From assembly GCF_000425825.1 (NCBI RefSeq), contig NZ_AUEE01000006.1, positions 62,001 through 126,000 of the forward strand: a stretch of 64,000 nucleotides of DNA. The letters run 5' to 3'. The position numbers and the translations under genes were made by a program. Under the pieces are notes generated by a model. It had not been told where the DNA came from and did not search any database. It saw nothing but the letters and a program-made list of their open reading frames with translations. The stretch comes from Jeotgalicoccus marinus DSM 19772. Its GTDB lineage: Bacteria; Bacillota; Bacilli; Staphylococcales; Salinicoccaceae. Below are positions 1-8,741 of the stretch, piece by piece (within the stretch, counting starts at the first letter, position 1; the number at the start of each line of letters is the position of its first letter).

Positions 1-378
1 CTTAAGCATTTTTTTGGCACGTTCAACTAATCTAGATGTATTCGTTGATTTTGGCAATAAGTCAATTTTGTTAATGACTGCTAAGACCTGTTTTTTTCCG
101 ACGATTCGATTAAATGATGGTATAATACTACCCTCAAAATCAAATACATCGATGACCTTTACAATTAAGCTATCTGTTTCATAAAGTGAATTCAACATGG
201 TTAAGAAGTCGCCAGAATCCATAGAGACTTCTTGTACCTCATTATAATGTCTTAAGCGGTAACAACGCTGACAAATAGGTTCATCTTTCTTTAAGCCAGA
301 CTCAGTTATATAACCTTCTTTATTCTTATCATTGGTTTGGAGTACACTGCCACAACCGATACATTTTATGTCTGTCAA
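1..378 (-). CDS. yqeH: Ribosome biogenesis GTPase YqeH, N-terminal part (runs off the window)
   Basis: The first 126 codons are present; the C-terminal part lies beyond base 1. A zinc-finger-like pair of CxxC motifs (C6-x2-C9 and C36-x2-C39) is followed by the G4 motif NKID at about residues 103-106. Having G4 ahead of the P-loop is the circularly permuted GTPase arrangement of YqeH, a 30S assembly factor. The likely start is TTG at 378-376, preceded by a GGGAGG ribosome site at about 385-390. The stop of yqeG lies just upstream, so the two are probably co-transcribed. The G1-G3 motifs cannot be checked here. Confidence 0.93.
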   Translation of the reverse strand, partial: MTDIKCIGCGSVLQTNDKNKEGYITESGLKKDEPICQRCYRLRHYNEVQEVSMDSGDFLTMLNSLYETDSLIVKVIDVFDFEGSIIPSFNRIVGKKQVLAVINKIDLLPKSTNTSRLVERAKKMLK

Positions 379-379
379 A

Positions 380-904
380 TTAATCCTCCCAGGTAATCAT
401 GTTCTTTTTCTTAAAGTACTTCATTATAACACGTTCTATACGGCGGTTTAAGTAGGTCGCCCATCCATCTTTTTCTTTGACAGGGATAACGAGTACACTT
501 TTTATGCCAACCCGATTTGCACCCAGTACGTCTGTCATTAACTGGTCTCCGACCATCACAGTATTTTTCTTTTTAGTACCTAATAATTTCAAGCCTTTAT
601 GAAAGTTTGCAAGCATTGGTTTTCTAGCACTATCAATATAATCTATACCATGCGGTTCAGCAAATGCTTTTACTCTCTCATGACGTCCATTTGATAAGAT
701 GAGCAACTTGATATTGGAAGCTTCAAGTGACTGAATCCACTTAAGTACATTATCATCTGCATCCGCTTCGTCAAAAGCAACCAAGGTATTATCTAAATCC
801 GTCATGACAGCACTAATATTATGCGCTTTTAAAAATTCAACAGTAATATCTTCATATCTATTCACAAAATGGCTAGGTAAAAATTTATCTTCAATAATTG
901 TCAT
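380..904 (-). CDS. yqeG: YqeG family HAD-type phosphatase
   Basis: 174 residues. The HAD motif I DLDNT places the nucleophile and acid/base aspartates at about D36 and D38, and GDQLMTD forms the C-terminal acidic motif. YqeG belongs to the HAD IIIA subfamily, related to mitochondrial phosphatidylglycerophosphate phosphatase; the substrate in Firmicutes is not settled. The ATG at 904 is preferred over an upstream in-frame start at 967, because it has a GGAGAG site and the longer reading would cross the terminator at 934-963. It lies directly upstream of yqeH, as in other Bacillales. Confidence 0.92.
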   Translation of the reverse strand: MTIIEDKFLPSHFVNRYEDITVEFLKAHNISAVMTDLDNTLVAFDEADADDNVLKWIQSLEASNIKLLILSNGRHERVKAFAEPHGIDYIDSARKPMLANFHKGLKLLGTKKKNTVMVGDQLMTDVLGANRVGIKSVLVIPVKEKDGWATYLNRRIERVIMKYFKKKNMITWED

Positions 905-933
905 AAGCTCTCTCCAAATTAGTGATAATACAC

Positions 934-963
934 AAAAAAAGCACCTTAAATAGTTTAAGGTGC
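934..963 (-). terminator. Rho-independent terminator upstream of yqeG
   Basis: Perfect inverted repeat GCACCTTAAA / TTTAAGGTGC, followed on the minus strand by seven T residues (934-940). It ends the mtnN transcript before yqeG-yqeH. Confidence 0.85.
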
Positions 964-971
964 GCATTTTA

Positions 972-1070
972 CTACTCGATTATTTCAGGGTCTTCCGTTT
1001 CAGTTTCTGTGTAAACAACAAAGCCAATAATAACCGTAAATACAATTGCAAGAATCATTAAGAATAACAT
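972..1070 (-). CDS. Small single-span membrane peptide, 32 residues
   Basis: The frame reads ATG to TAG with 32 codons. Residues 2-20 are almost entirely hydrophobic (MILAIVFTVIIGFVVY core), followed by a very acidic tail ending TETETEDPEIIE. This is the layout of a single-pass membrane microprotein with its acidic tail on one face. A strong GGAGG site sits 7 bases before the ATG. It lies between mtnN and the terminator at 934-963, so it should be the last gene of the greA-mtnN transcript. I do not recognise a family and assign no function. Confidence 0.6.
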   Translation of the reverse strand: MLFLMILAIVFTVIIGFVVYTETETEDPEIIE

Positions 1071-1083
1071 AGCTACCTCCACA

Positions 1084-1785
1084 TTACAGTTCTCTTAATA
1101 TTGATTTTACAACTTCAGAAGAATGAACACAAGCCCGAGCTAAAAATTCATCATAACTCATGTCCGCACTATCATCCGCTTTATCACTCATCGAACGCAT
1201 AATTAAAAATGGTGTCTCAAATTGATAGCAAGTTTGTGCAATACTACTTGATTCCATATCTACACAAAGTGCATCAGCAAAATTACTAAGAATGTTATCT
1301 TTTTCTACTTTACTATCGATAAATGAATCACCACTTACAACTTGACCACATTGTCCTTTAATCTCTTCGTTATTGTCGATTATAGATAGGGCGAGTGCTT
1401 GAAGCTGATCATCACTATGATAAACCTCTGGCATGCCAGGAACTTGGCCCAATACATAACCGAAGGCAGTTGCATCCACATCATGATGTGTGACATCTGT
1501 TGAAATCACCATATCTGTTACGTTTAATTTATTTGATAAAGCACCAGCGACGCCAGTGTTTATTAAATAATCTAAATCATAGCGCTCAATCATTAATGCC
1601 GTAATGATACTCGCATTCACCTTACCAATCCCAGACTGGACTAAGACAATATTCTGCCCATTCAACTGTCCAATACAGGCAGTAGTGTGAATAAGCGATT
1701 CTTCTCTCTCTATTGTCATCGCCGTTTTTAACAAGGCAACTTCAGGTTCCATTGCACCTACGATACCGACTGTAAACTTAGTCAA
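1084..1785 (-). CDS. mtnN: 5'-methylthioadenosine/S-adenosylhomocysteine nucleosidase
   Basis: 233 residues, the family length. It cleaves adenine from methylthioadenosine and S-adenosylhomocysteine, feeding methionine salvage and the activated methyl cycle in the cytosol. Visible motifs are the N-terminal [10 protein letters not shown] with the catalytic glutamate at E13, VSGDSFI, the ribose-binding [10 protein letters not shown] and the catalytic aspartate in RSMSDKAD. Its start overlaps the 3' end of greA by 8 bases, so translation is probably coupled. Methionine uptake elsewhere in the window (about 50 kb) is the same pathway. Confidence 0.97.
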   Translation of the reverse strand: MTKFTVGIVGAMEPEVALLKTAMTIEREESLIHTTACIGQLNGQNIVLVQSGIGKVNASIITALMIERYDLDYLINTGVAGALSNKLNVTDMVISTDVTHHDVDATAFGYVLGQVPGMPEVYHSDDQLQALALSIIDNNEEIKGQCGQVVSGDSFIDSKVEKDNILSNFADALCVDMESSSIAQTCYQFETPFLIMRSMSDKADDSADMSYDEFLARACVHSSEVVKSILREL

Positions 1786-2254
1786 TTTTCACGATTTTCA
1801 CTTTCATTGAGTTACCATTTGGTAAGGGTACATCGACTTCGTCTTTTAATTTTGCACCTAATAGTGCTTGTGCCATTGGAGATTCGTTCGAGATTTTTCC
1901 TTCAAACGGATCCGCTTCTGCACTACCAACGATCTGATATGATTCTTTATCACCATCAGGCACTTCAGTAAATGTTACTGTATTACCTAAACCAACAGTG
2001 TTTTTATCTCCATTATCTTCAATGATAACAGCGTGTCTAATCATTTCTTCAATTTTAGTAATCTCTTTTTCAACAAAACCTTGTTCATCTTTAGCTGCGT
2101 CGTACTCTGAGTTCTCAGATAAGTCACCGAAACTACGTGCAACCTTTATTTTCTCAACCACTTCTGGTCTTTTAACTGTTTTTAATTCATCTAGTTCAAC
2201 TTGTAATTGCTCAAAACCTTCTTGTGTCATTGGGTATTCTTTTTTGTTTTCCAT
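1778..2254 (-). CDS. greA: Transcription elongation factor GreA
   Basis: 158 residues, the standard size. The N-terminal half is an antiparallel coiled coil carrying the acidic tip sequence [15 protein letters not shown]; those acidic residues stimulate cleavage of backtracked RNA in RNA polymerase. The C-terminal half is the FKBP-like globular domain ([19 protein letters not shown]). A GGAGG site lies before the ATG at 2254. It sits between udk and mtnN, as in staphylococci. Confidence 0.97.
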   Translation of the reverse strand: MENKKEYPMTQEGFEQLQVELDELKTVKRPEVVEKIKVARSFGDLSENSEYDAAKDEQGFVEKEITKIEEMIRHAVIIEDNGDKNTVGLGNTVTFTEVPDGDKESYQIVGSAEADPFEGKISNESPMAQALLGAKLKDEVDVPLPNGNSMKVKIVKID

Positions 2255-2281
2255 CGTAATCCTCCGTTAAATATAAATCTT

Positions 2282-2902
2282 TTATTCGTTGATTAAAGTT
2301 CTAATCTTCGTTGTAATGATATCGATTGCCACCATATTTTCCCCACCTTCAGGAATAATAATGTCACTGAAGCGTTTGGTAGGCTCAATAAATTGAAGAT
2401 GCATTGGTCTAACAACTGATAAATACTGATCGATCACTGAATCTAGTGAGCGACCACGTTCTTTGATATCACGTGCCAAACGACGTAAAATACGAATATC
2501 TGAATCCGTATCTACATAAAGTTTCACATCCATAAGATCTCTAAGCGTTTCATTTTCTAAGGCGAAAATACCTTCAATGATGATTACTTCTTTAGGTTCT
2601 ACCCTTATCGTTTCAGTACTTCTTGTATGGTTAGCATAATCATAAGTCGGTATATCAATCGTTTCCCTATTTATCAGCTGGTTGATATGTTGAATCAGTA
2701 GATCATTATCAAAAGCAAATGGATGGTCATAGTTGGTTTGTAATCTTTCATCCATGGTCTTCTCACTCTGATCTTTGTAATAGTAGTCCTGTTCGATAAG
2801 AACAATGCTGTGTCCTTCAAGTGATTCCATAATTTTTCTAGTAACTGAAGTTTTACCAGAACCTGAACCCCCAGCAATTCCTATTATCGTCGGTTTTTCC
2901 AT
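2282..2902 (-). CDS. udk: Uridine kinase
   Basis: 206 residues from the ATG at 2902. It phosphorylates uridine and cytidine in pyrimidine salvage. The Walker A motif GGSGSGKTS is at residues 10-18, followed by the EQDYYYKDQ and YDHPFAFD substrate segments, [10 protein letters not shown] and [13 protein letters not shown] of the lid. A GTG at 2914 would add four residues; I prefer 2902 because it matches the family N-terminus, although the AAGGGTG site is a little far away. The trmR stop lies 15 bases upstream. Confidence 0.95.
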   Translation of the reverse strand: MEKPTIIGIAGGSGSGKTSVTRKIMESLEGHSIVLIEQDYYYKDQSEKTMDERLQTNYDHPFAFDNDLLIQHINQLINRETIDIPTYDYANHTRSTETIRVEPKEVIIIEGIFALENETLRDLMDVKLYVDTDSDIRILRRLARDIKERGRSLDSVIDQYLSVVRPMHLQFIEPTKRFSDIIIPEGGENMVAIDIITTKIRTLINE

Positions 2903-2916
2903 TTGCGTACACACCC

Positions 2917-3525
2917 TTAGTAAATGACTAGTAAGCCGTCTCCGATATTTAAGTATGAAGTCGAATACTCACTATCTTTCATATTCTGATTGAATTCCCT
3001 AACCTTATCACGAAGTTTTCTTTTGTTTTTATTCTCAATTTCATCTTCAGTGATTAGCCCACGGATAAAAATATTGTCTACAATGATCAGTGCATCATCG
3101 GATAAATAAGTCTTATATTTATCGAAAAAGAATTGATTGTTTCCTTTTGATGCATCTATAAATAGAAAATCAAAATCTTTTTGATTTAGTTCAACTGTTT
3201 TAGCATCGGCTAGGATCGTTGTAATTCTATCCTTATATGGGCTGTTGTTGATATTTTCATTTGCAATATTATGACTCGCTTCGTCCTTTTCGATCGTTGT
3301 CACGTGAATATCGTCATCAACGCTTGCAAAATGCAAAGCACTATAGCCAATAGCCGTTCCAATCTCTAAGATGTTTTTTGCACCTTTAATAGATATGTAC
3401 TGTTTAACAGCATTTAAGGCATCGCCATCAATGATTGGAACATGGTGCTTAACTGCGTAGTCATATATATCTATAAATATCTCAGCCTCTGTATTCAATT
3501 CTCTAATATATTGTTTTAGTTCCAT
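2917..3525 (-). CDS. trmR: tRNA 5-hydroxyuridine methyltransferase / SAM-dependent O-methyltransferase
   Basis: 202 residues from the ATG at 3525. The class I methyltransferase motif [16 protein letters not shown] binds S-adenosylmethionine, and [10 protein letters not shown] plus IIVDNIF carry the metal and catalytic region of the caffeoyl-CoA/catechol O-methyltransferase type. In Bacillales the gene at this locus (YrrM, TrmR) makes 5-methoxyuridine at tRNA position 34. The longer frame to 3600 has no ribosome site and runs through a terminator hairpin, so I reject that start. The usual neighbours yrrN and yrrO are absent between it and udk. Confidence 0.88.
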   Translation of the reverse strand: MELKQYIRELNTEAEIFIDIYDYAVKHHVPIIDGDALNAVKQYISIKGAKNILEIGTAIGYSALHFASVDDDIHVTTIEKDEASHNIANENINNSPYKDRITTILADAKTVELNQKDFDFLFIDASKGNNQFFFDKYKTYLSDDALIIVDNIFIRGLITEDEIENKNKRKLRDKVREFNQNMKDSEYSTSYLNIGDGLLVIY

Positions 3526-3540
3526 CTGATCACCATATAC

Positions 3541-3574
3541 AAAAAATACAACTGATAACAAAGTTATCAGTTGT
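3541..3574 (-). terminator. Rho-independent terminator after mltG
   Basis: A 12-bp perfect stem (3548-3559 with 3563-3574) with a 3-base loop, followed on the minus strand by a T-rich run. It separates mltG from trmR-udk-greA. Confidence 0.8.
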
Positions 3575-3626
3575 TCATCCATTACGATAGATAATAACAC
3601 ATTTCAATTAATTTGAAAAGCGCATA

Positions 3627-4754
3627 TTATTCTCCATCAATATATTTCTCTCTATTTTCGTTATGCTCTTCATAGGTTTCTGCAAAGTGGTTATTACCTT
3701 CACTATCCGCTAGGAAGTAATAATAATTAGTATCTGATGGATTTAATGTACTTTGAACAGATTCTAAACCTGGTCCAGCAATAGGTCCTGGTGTTAAGCC
3801 GTTGTGAATGTATGTGTTATAAGGATCATCAACCTCAAGATCTTCATACAAGACCACTTCTTGGTGTTCCCCAAGTGCATAAAGTACAGTGGGATCTGTT
3901 TGTAGTGGCATTGTTGGAACGGATGCCATGCGATTTAAAAATACACTCGCGATTCGTGAACGGTCCGCAAGGGAGGTCGCTTCTTCTTCAATTAATGATG
4001 AGAACGTCAAGAATTCATGGAATGTTAAAGTACGCGATTCACCTTCATAAGTAATTGTATAATCAGGTGACGATGTATATAAGTTATAACTGTTCTCTTT
4101 TGTTGCATTCAGCATATTTCTCACCAATTGTTTTAAGTCTGGTTCTTCTGTTGTAATATCATAGGTTGCAGGATAGAGATACCCTTCAAGTGCATACTTA
4201 ATATCTTCTTCCTTAATTTCATCCGTTAGCATCTCTGGGTACTCACTTATCAATTCATCAATAAATTCCTCATCATTCATGAGTTCTAGGAATTCATCTG
4301 CTGAAGCAGGTGTATTGCTTTCAATCTGGCCAGCGATTTCTTCAATTGTATAGCCTTCTGGAACTGTTAATCTATACTGAACTTCCTCATATATCGTACC
4401 GGTTTCTAATGTTCGAGCGATCTGCTCGAAATCCATTGCGGGTGACATTTGATATGTACCTGCTTGATAGCTAGAAATACTATTTAAACGTAAGTATAAC
4501 TCAAACATCGTACCATTCTTAACAATGCCTTCACTTTCTAATAAATCCCCAATGTCACTAGCAGAATAGCCCTGTTCTATGGACATTTCAATTGTTTCAG
4601 TTGAATCCTCATCGACGGGTTGTAAACCACTTCTAATATATAAAAAGGCTGAAATAATACCGACGATTAAAATAACAACTAAAATAATTACGATAAAAAG
4701 TGTGAGGTAAGACGATACATTTTTTGAAAATTTAACATCATCGTATTTACTCAT
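3627..4754 (-). CDS. mltG: Endolytic transglycosylase MltG
   Basis: 375 residues. One membrane span at about residues 17-40 anchors an extracellular YceG domain. The LysM-like segment YSASDIGDLLESEGIV comes first, and the catalytic glutamate lies in TFSSLIEEEATSLADRSRIASVFLNRM. MltG cuts nascent glycan strands and so releases peptidoglycan from its lipid carrier. The C-terminal TPGPIAGPG and NPSDTNYYYFLAD motifs are typical of the family. It has its own terminator downstream and lies after the alaS-ireB-ruvX group. Confidence 0.95.
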   Translation of the reverse strand: MSKYDDVKFSKNVSSYLTLFIVIILVVILIVGIISAFLYIRSGLQPVDEDSTETIEMSIEQGYSASDIGDLLESEGIVKNGTMFELYLRLNSISSYQAGTYQMSPAMDFEQIARTLETGTIYEEVQYRLTVPEGYTIEEIAGQIESNTPASADEFLELMNDEEFIDELISEYPEMLTDEIKEEDIKYALEGYLYPATYDITTEEPDLKQLVRNMLNATKENSYNLYTSSPDYTITYEGESRTLTFHEFLTFSSLIEEEATSLADRSRIASVFLNRMASVPTMPLQTDPTVLYALGEHQEVVLYEDLEVDDPYNTYIHNGLTPGPIAGPGLESVQSTLNPSDTNYYYFLADSEGNNHFAETYEEHNENREKYIDGE

Positions 4755-4770
4755 AGATTTATCCTTTCTG

Positions 4771-4803
4771 AAAAAATAGCTTCCAATATTTCTATTGGAA
4801 GCT
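4771..4803 (-). terminator. Terminator after the DUF1292 gene
   Basis: An 11-bp stem (AGCTTCCAATA at 4778-4788 with its complement at 4793-4803), 4-base loop, followed on the minus strand by T residues. It closes the alaS-ireB-ruvX-DUF1292 transcript. Confidence 0.85.
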
Positions 4804-4811
4804 GGAGGGTA

Positions 4812-5117
4812 TTACTCGTCGTAATCATCCATTTGTGTGTTTACAACTTCTTCGATCATGTCCCATTCATCGTCAGTTTCCACTGGTAGGAATTTACCGC
4901 CGTCGCCTTCTTCATCGGGAACGTTAATCATTGGGATAAGCTCGATATCCTCTTCTTCGTCACTAAAGTTTCCTTCTTCAGCAAGGATAACGTAGTTCTT
5001 ATCGAATTCTGGGTGATAAAATTCGAGCATTTTTCTGTAAAGTACTTCTGAACCATCCTCATCATAAAGCGTAAGTAGTTCTTCTTCTTTGTTAAATTCT
5101 GTATTCTCGCTCGTCAT
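4812..5117 (-). CDS. yrzB: DUF1292 family protein (YrzB-like)
   Basis: 101 residues, strongly acidic, with [32 protein letters not shown] as the conserved DUF1292 core and an acidic C-terminus. Function is unknown in the family. I take the ATG at 5117, which stands 7 bases after the GGAG site; an ATG at 5123 overlaps the ruvX stop as ATGA but is only one base from that site. Fixed neighbours alaS, ireB and ruvX support the assignment. Confidence 0.88.
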   Translation of the reverse strand: MTSENTEFNKEEELLTLYDEDGSEVLYRKMLEFYHPEFDKNYVILAEEGNFSDEEEDIELIPMINVPDEEGDGGKFLPVETDDEWDMIEEVVNTQMDDYDE

Positions 5118-5119
5118 AT

Positions 5120-5551
5120 TCATGCTCCTTTATGCGGATTATCTAAGTAGCCTTGTAGTATAAATACTGCAGCCATCTTATCAATAACCGCTTTTCTTTT
5201 TTTGCGTGATAAATCAGCTTCTAGTAATGAACGTTCGGCAGCGACCGTGCTTAAGCGCTCATCCCACAGAGTTATTTTAACATCTGTGAGTTCAAGAGCA
5301 AGTAATTCGGCAAAATGTTGAGATCTTTCTCCACTTTCCCCAATCGTATTGTTCATATTTTTAGGTAAACCTACAACCACTGTATCTACTTCATACTTTT
5401 TAACAATGTCTACAAGTTCATCTATGCCGTAATCATCTTGATGCGTGTCTATTTTTAGTGTAGTCAGTCCTTGAGCAGTCCAACCTAAAGCATCGCTCAT
5501 GGCCACACCAATTGTTTTTGTGCCTACATCGAGCCCGAGAATTCTAACCAT
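5120..5551 (-). CDS. ruvX: Holliday junction resolvase-like protein RuvX/YqgF
   Basis: 143 residues with an RNase H-like fold. The first acidic motif is [16 protein letters not shown], the second strand reads [11 protein letters not shown], and [12 protein letters not shown] carries the C-terminal acidic residue. The E. coli homologue acts in processing the 5' end of pre-16S rRNA; a role as a resolvase is less certain. It overlaps the end of ireB by a few bases, so the two are coupled. Confidence 0.93.
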   Translation of the reverse strand: MVRILGLDVGTKTIGVAMSDALGWTAQGLTTLKIDTHQDDYGIDELVDIVKKYEVDTVVVGLPKNMNNTIGESGERSQHFAELLALELTDVKITLWDERLSTVAAERSLLEADLSRKKRKAVIDKMAAVFILQGYLDNPHKGA

Positions 5552-5807
5552 TTATCTCTTTGTCGACATAATTCTTCACTAAAATTTCCATAATCTCATC
5601 ACGTTCAATGTGTCTAATCTGATTACGTGCTTCATTATGGCGAGGAATATAGGCAGGATCCCCACTTTGCAGATAACCGACAATTTGATTAATAGGATTA
5701 TAGCCGCGTTCTTCCAAAGTGTTATAAACGTTAGTTAAGACATTTTTAACGTTCTCTTCCTTACGTTCATCTACACTGAACTTCATAGTTTTATCGAACT
5801 GGTCCAC
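5544..5807 (-). CDS. ireB: IreB family regulatory phosphoprotein (DUF965)
   Basis: 87 residues from a GTG at 5807, which stands 8 bases after AGGAG. The longer GTG at 5816 abuts that site and is unlikely. The sequence [11 protein letters not shown], the [29 protein letters not shown] core and [15 protein letters not shown] are diagnostic. In Enterococcus faecalis IreB is phosphorylated by the PASTA kinase IreK and negatively controls cephalosporin resistance. The N-terminal threonine in KTM is in the expected region for phosphorylation. Confidence 0.93.
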   Translation of the reverse strand: MDQFDKTMKFSVDERKEENVKNVLTNVYNTLEERGYNPINQIVGYLQSGDPAYIPRHNEARNQIRHIERDEIMEILVKNYVDKEING

Positions 5808-5866
5808 TAAAAGCACTCCTATTCATACATCTATATTTGGTTCATATTATAACATTTTACAGCGTT

Positions 5867-8494
5867 TTATACATTATCTTTAATATACTCTTCAACAAAT
5901 TGTAATGCTGCTGTTATACTCTCAGGGTTTGTTCCCCCTCCCTGAGCCATATCAGGACGGCCGCCGCCTTTGCCGCCTACAATTTCTGCCATGCCCTTCA
6001 TAATTTGTCCAGCATGGATTTTTTCTGTCAATTCCTTAGGCACAGTGACGACTAGTGATACTTTGTCACCCGTTACTGCACTAAGCGCGATAACCGCATC
6101 CTGATTTTGTGATTTTATGACGTCCATTTGTTCACGTAATTCTTTGGCATTTGATGCCTCAACTTCTTGGCGAATTACATTGATACCGTCAATTTCAACT
6201 GTTGATGCAGATAAATCATTGAGTTTGGTTTCTTGAAGTTCACGTTTTAACCCATCGTAAGCAATCTGTAGTTCTTTTTTATCTGTTAATAGTGTTTCTA
6301 GTTTGTGAACCGTATTTTCTGGTTTTGATTTTAGTAATTGATCAATTTGTGATAGTTTATCTTCTTCTTCCTTATAGACATTGACTGCAAATTTACTTGT
6401 AACTGCTTCAATACGACGAATGCCGGCGCCAATACCACTTTCTGAAACAATTTTAAATACACCGATATCAGAAGTATTACCAACGTGTATCCCACCACAT
6501 AGTTCGACTGAATAATTATATATATTTACCACGCGTACAATTTCACCATATTTCTCACCAAAGAGCGCCATTGCACCAAGCTCTTTCGCTTTATCGATTG
6601 GCATTTCTTTAATAACAACATCTAAACCTGCATAGATTTTTTCGTTTACAATGTCTTCAATCTGTTGTAAATCTGCCTTAGATATCGACTCTAAATGAGA
6701 GAAGTCAAAACGTAAACGTTCAGCTTGTACAAGTGATCCCGCTTGGTTGGCATGTTCACCAATAACATCCTTCAATGCTTGGTGTAATAAGTGAGTTGCA
6801 GTATGATTTTTAATTACAAAACGGCGTTTTTCTGTGTTTACTTGAAGTTGATAACTTTCTCCTTTGGTTAAGCGACCTTCTACAACATTAATCACATGAA
6901 CATTTTGACCATTTGGCGCCTTGTAAACGTAGTCGACCTCTGCTTTACCATACTGGTTAGAAATAATACCAGTATCTGCAATTTGTCCACCACTTTCACT
7001 GTAGAATGGAGTTTCACTGAATATGACTTCAACTTTACCTTCTTCAACTGAATCAACGAGTTGATCATCTTTTACAATATAATCTAAAGTTGATTCAACA
7101 TATGTGGTCTCATAACCTTTAAATACACTTGGGGAGGTAATGCTATGGAAGGTTTCAGACTGCACTTGCATAGAGTCCCCGCTCTTTCTACCTTGTCTTG
7201 CGCGTTCTTTTTGTTGAGCCATCTCTTCATTGAATACTGCTTCATCAACTGTTAAACCATCTAAGGCGGCATATTCTACTGTTAACTCATAAGGGAAGCC
7301 GTAAGTATCATAAAGTTTAAATGCATCCTTACCATCAATCACACCATTCGTTTGTTTAGCACGATCACGTAATCCTTGATAGATTTTGATACCTTCATCA
7401 AGTGTTTGCAAGAACCGTTCCTCTTCACCTTTAATAACTTCTTTTACAAAGTCTTTTTTCTCAGAAACATTTGGATAGAACCCACCCATAACTTCACTTA
7501 CAACATCCGTCAACTGGTACATAAAGGCTTGGTTAATATCCAAGTCTTTACTGAATCTCACAGCTCTACGAATTAAGCGACGGAGGACATAACCACGTCC
7601 CTCATTCGATGGTAGTGCGCCATCAGCAATCGCAAATGCAACCGTTCTAATATGGTCAGAAATGACCTTAAATGCAGTATCGTAAGTATCATTTACACCG
7701 TAGTCTTTCTTAGATACCACTTCAATTTCTTTAATGATTGGTGTAAATAAATCAGTATCGAAGTTTGTTTTCGCATCTTGAATAACGCTCGTAATACGCT
7801 CTAAGCCCATACCCGTATCAATATTTTGCTTTGGAAGTGGTGTATAAGAACCGTCTTTATTATGGTTGAACTCACTAAATACTAAGTTCCAAATTTCTAG
7901 ATATCGCTCGTTCTCTCCACCAGGATACATTTCGCTTTCTGGGCTTGTCGTATCGTAAGCTTCACCACGGTCATAGAAGATTTCACTGTTTGGTCCACAA
8001 GGGCCTTCTCCTATATCCCAGAAGTTCCCTTCAATACGGATGATTCGTGATTCATCTAGCCCAATCACATCTTTCCATAGATTATAAGCATCGATATCTT
8101 CCGGGTGAATCGTCACATAAAGTAAATCTGGATCGAAACCAATCCAATCTTCATGCGTTAAAAATTCCCAGGCACGAATAATTGCTTCTTTTTTAAAATA
8201 GTCACCGATTGAAAAGTTCCCTAACATTTCAAAGAAAGTATGGTGACGAGCTGTAAATCCAACATTCTCTATATCATTTGTACGGATTGCTTTTTGTGCA
8301 TTAACGATTCTCGGTTTTGTAGGCACTGTACGACCATCAAAATATTTTTTTAAAGTTGCGACACCTGAATTAATCCATAATAGTGAATCATCATCGACAG
8401 GTACTAGTGACGCACTTGGTTCTACCATATGATCATGTGACTTAAAATAATTTAAAAACATCTGACGAATTTCATTACCAGTTAACTTCTTCAT
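5867..8494 (-). CDS. alaS: Alanyl-tRNA synthetase
   Basis: About 875 residues, full length. The class II catalytic domain includes [21 protein letters not shown]. The editing domain carries the zinc-binding HTATHLLHQ and CGGIHVGNT motifs, and the C-terminal C-Ala domain has [15 protein letters not shown]. The start is placed at [11 protein letters not shown] (8494), 8 bases after AGGAG; two codons upstream, ATG and GTG, are alternatives. A T-box leader upstream senses uncharged alanine tRNA. Confidence 0.97.
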   Translation of the reverse strand: MKKLTGNEIRQMFLNYFKSHDHMVEPSASLVPVDDDSLLWINSGVATLKKYFDGRTVPTKPRIVNAQKAIRTNDIENVGFTARHHTFFEMLGNFSIGDYFKKEAIIRAWEFLTHEDWIGFDPDLLYVTIHPEDIDAYNLWKDVIGLDESRIIRIEGNFWDIGEGPCGPNSEIFYDRGEAYDTTSPESEMYPGGENERYLEIWNLVFSEFNHNKDGSYTPLPKQNIDTGMGLERITSVIQDAKTNFDTDLFTPIIKEIEVVSKKDYGVNDTYDTAFKVISDHIRTVAFAIADGALPSNEGRGYVLRRLIRRAVRFSKDLDINQAFMYQLTDVVSEVMGGFYPNVSEKKDFVKEVIKGEEERFLQTLDEGIKIYQGLRDRAKQTNGVIDGKDAFKLYDTYGFPYELTVEYAALDGLTVDEAVFNEEMAQQKERARQGRKSGDSMQVQSETFHSITSPSVFKGYETTYVESTLDYIVKDDQLVDSVEEGKVEVIFSETPFYSESGGQIADTGIISNQYGKAEVDYVYKAPNGQNVHVINVVEGRLTKGESYQLQVNTEKRRFVIKNHTATHLLHQALKDVIGEHANQAGSLVQAERLRFDFSHLESISKADLQQIEDIVNEKIYAGLDVVIKEMPIDKAKELGAMALFGEKYGEIVRVVNIYNYSVELCGGIHVGNTSDIGVFKIVSESGIGAGIRRIEAVTSKFAVNVYKEEEDKLSQIDQLLKSKPENTVHKLETLLTDKKELQIAYDGLKRELQETKLNDLSASTVEIDGINVIRQEVEASNAKELREQMDVIKSQNQDAVIALSAVTGDKVSLVVTVPKELTEKIHAGQIMKGMAEIVGGKGGGRPDMAQGGGTNPESITAALQFVEEYIKDNV

Positions 8495-8521
8495 CATTAT
8501 CACTCCTGTAATTTTATAAAA

Positions 8522-8706
8522 TAAAAAAATCGTCCCTTGTAAAAAAGGGACGATAGTTACCGCGGTACCACCCAGTTTATGACATAGTCATCACTTTAGC
8601 ATTATTAGTATAACTGGAAAGTAGCACATAGACGGGGTCTCATTGCTTGCACCAACCGCAATGTCTCTAAAAAAACAATCCGTATATTTAAAATTCCAGT
8701 AAATTT
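8522..8706 (-). promoter_or_regulatory. T-box riboswitch leader of alaS
   Basis: The minus strand carries the T-box sequence TGGGTGGTACCGCGG at 8574-8560, followed by a terminator hairpin (8529-8554, stem ATCGTCCCTT) and a T run. The expected antiterminator competes with this hairpin when uncharged tRNA pairs with the UGGN bulge. The upstream stem I is closed by ACTGGAA/TTCCAGT. A GCT triplet followed by A at 8625-8623 is a good alanine specifier candidate. Predicted transcription start is near 8706. Confidence 0.93.
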
Positions 8707-8712
8707 AAATCA

Positions 8713-8741
8713 ATTATAAAATCTTAAGGTTTAAGTGTCAA
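8713..8741 (-). promoter_or_regulatory. Sigma-A promoter of alaS
   Basis: Consensus TTGACA (8741-8736), 17-base spacer, TATAAT (8718-8713) on the minus strand. The -35 box overlaps the recD2 stop codon. Confidence 0.85.

Noticed and set aside
2695-2877. Short minus-strand frame within udk
   Set aside because: Out-of-frame shadow of the conserved uridine kinase.
8580-8737. Possible CDS in the 240-base gap upstream of alaS
   Set aside because: The T-box leader and its promoter account for the whole stretch.
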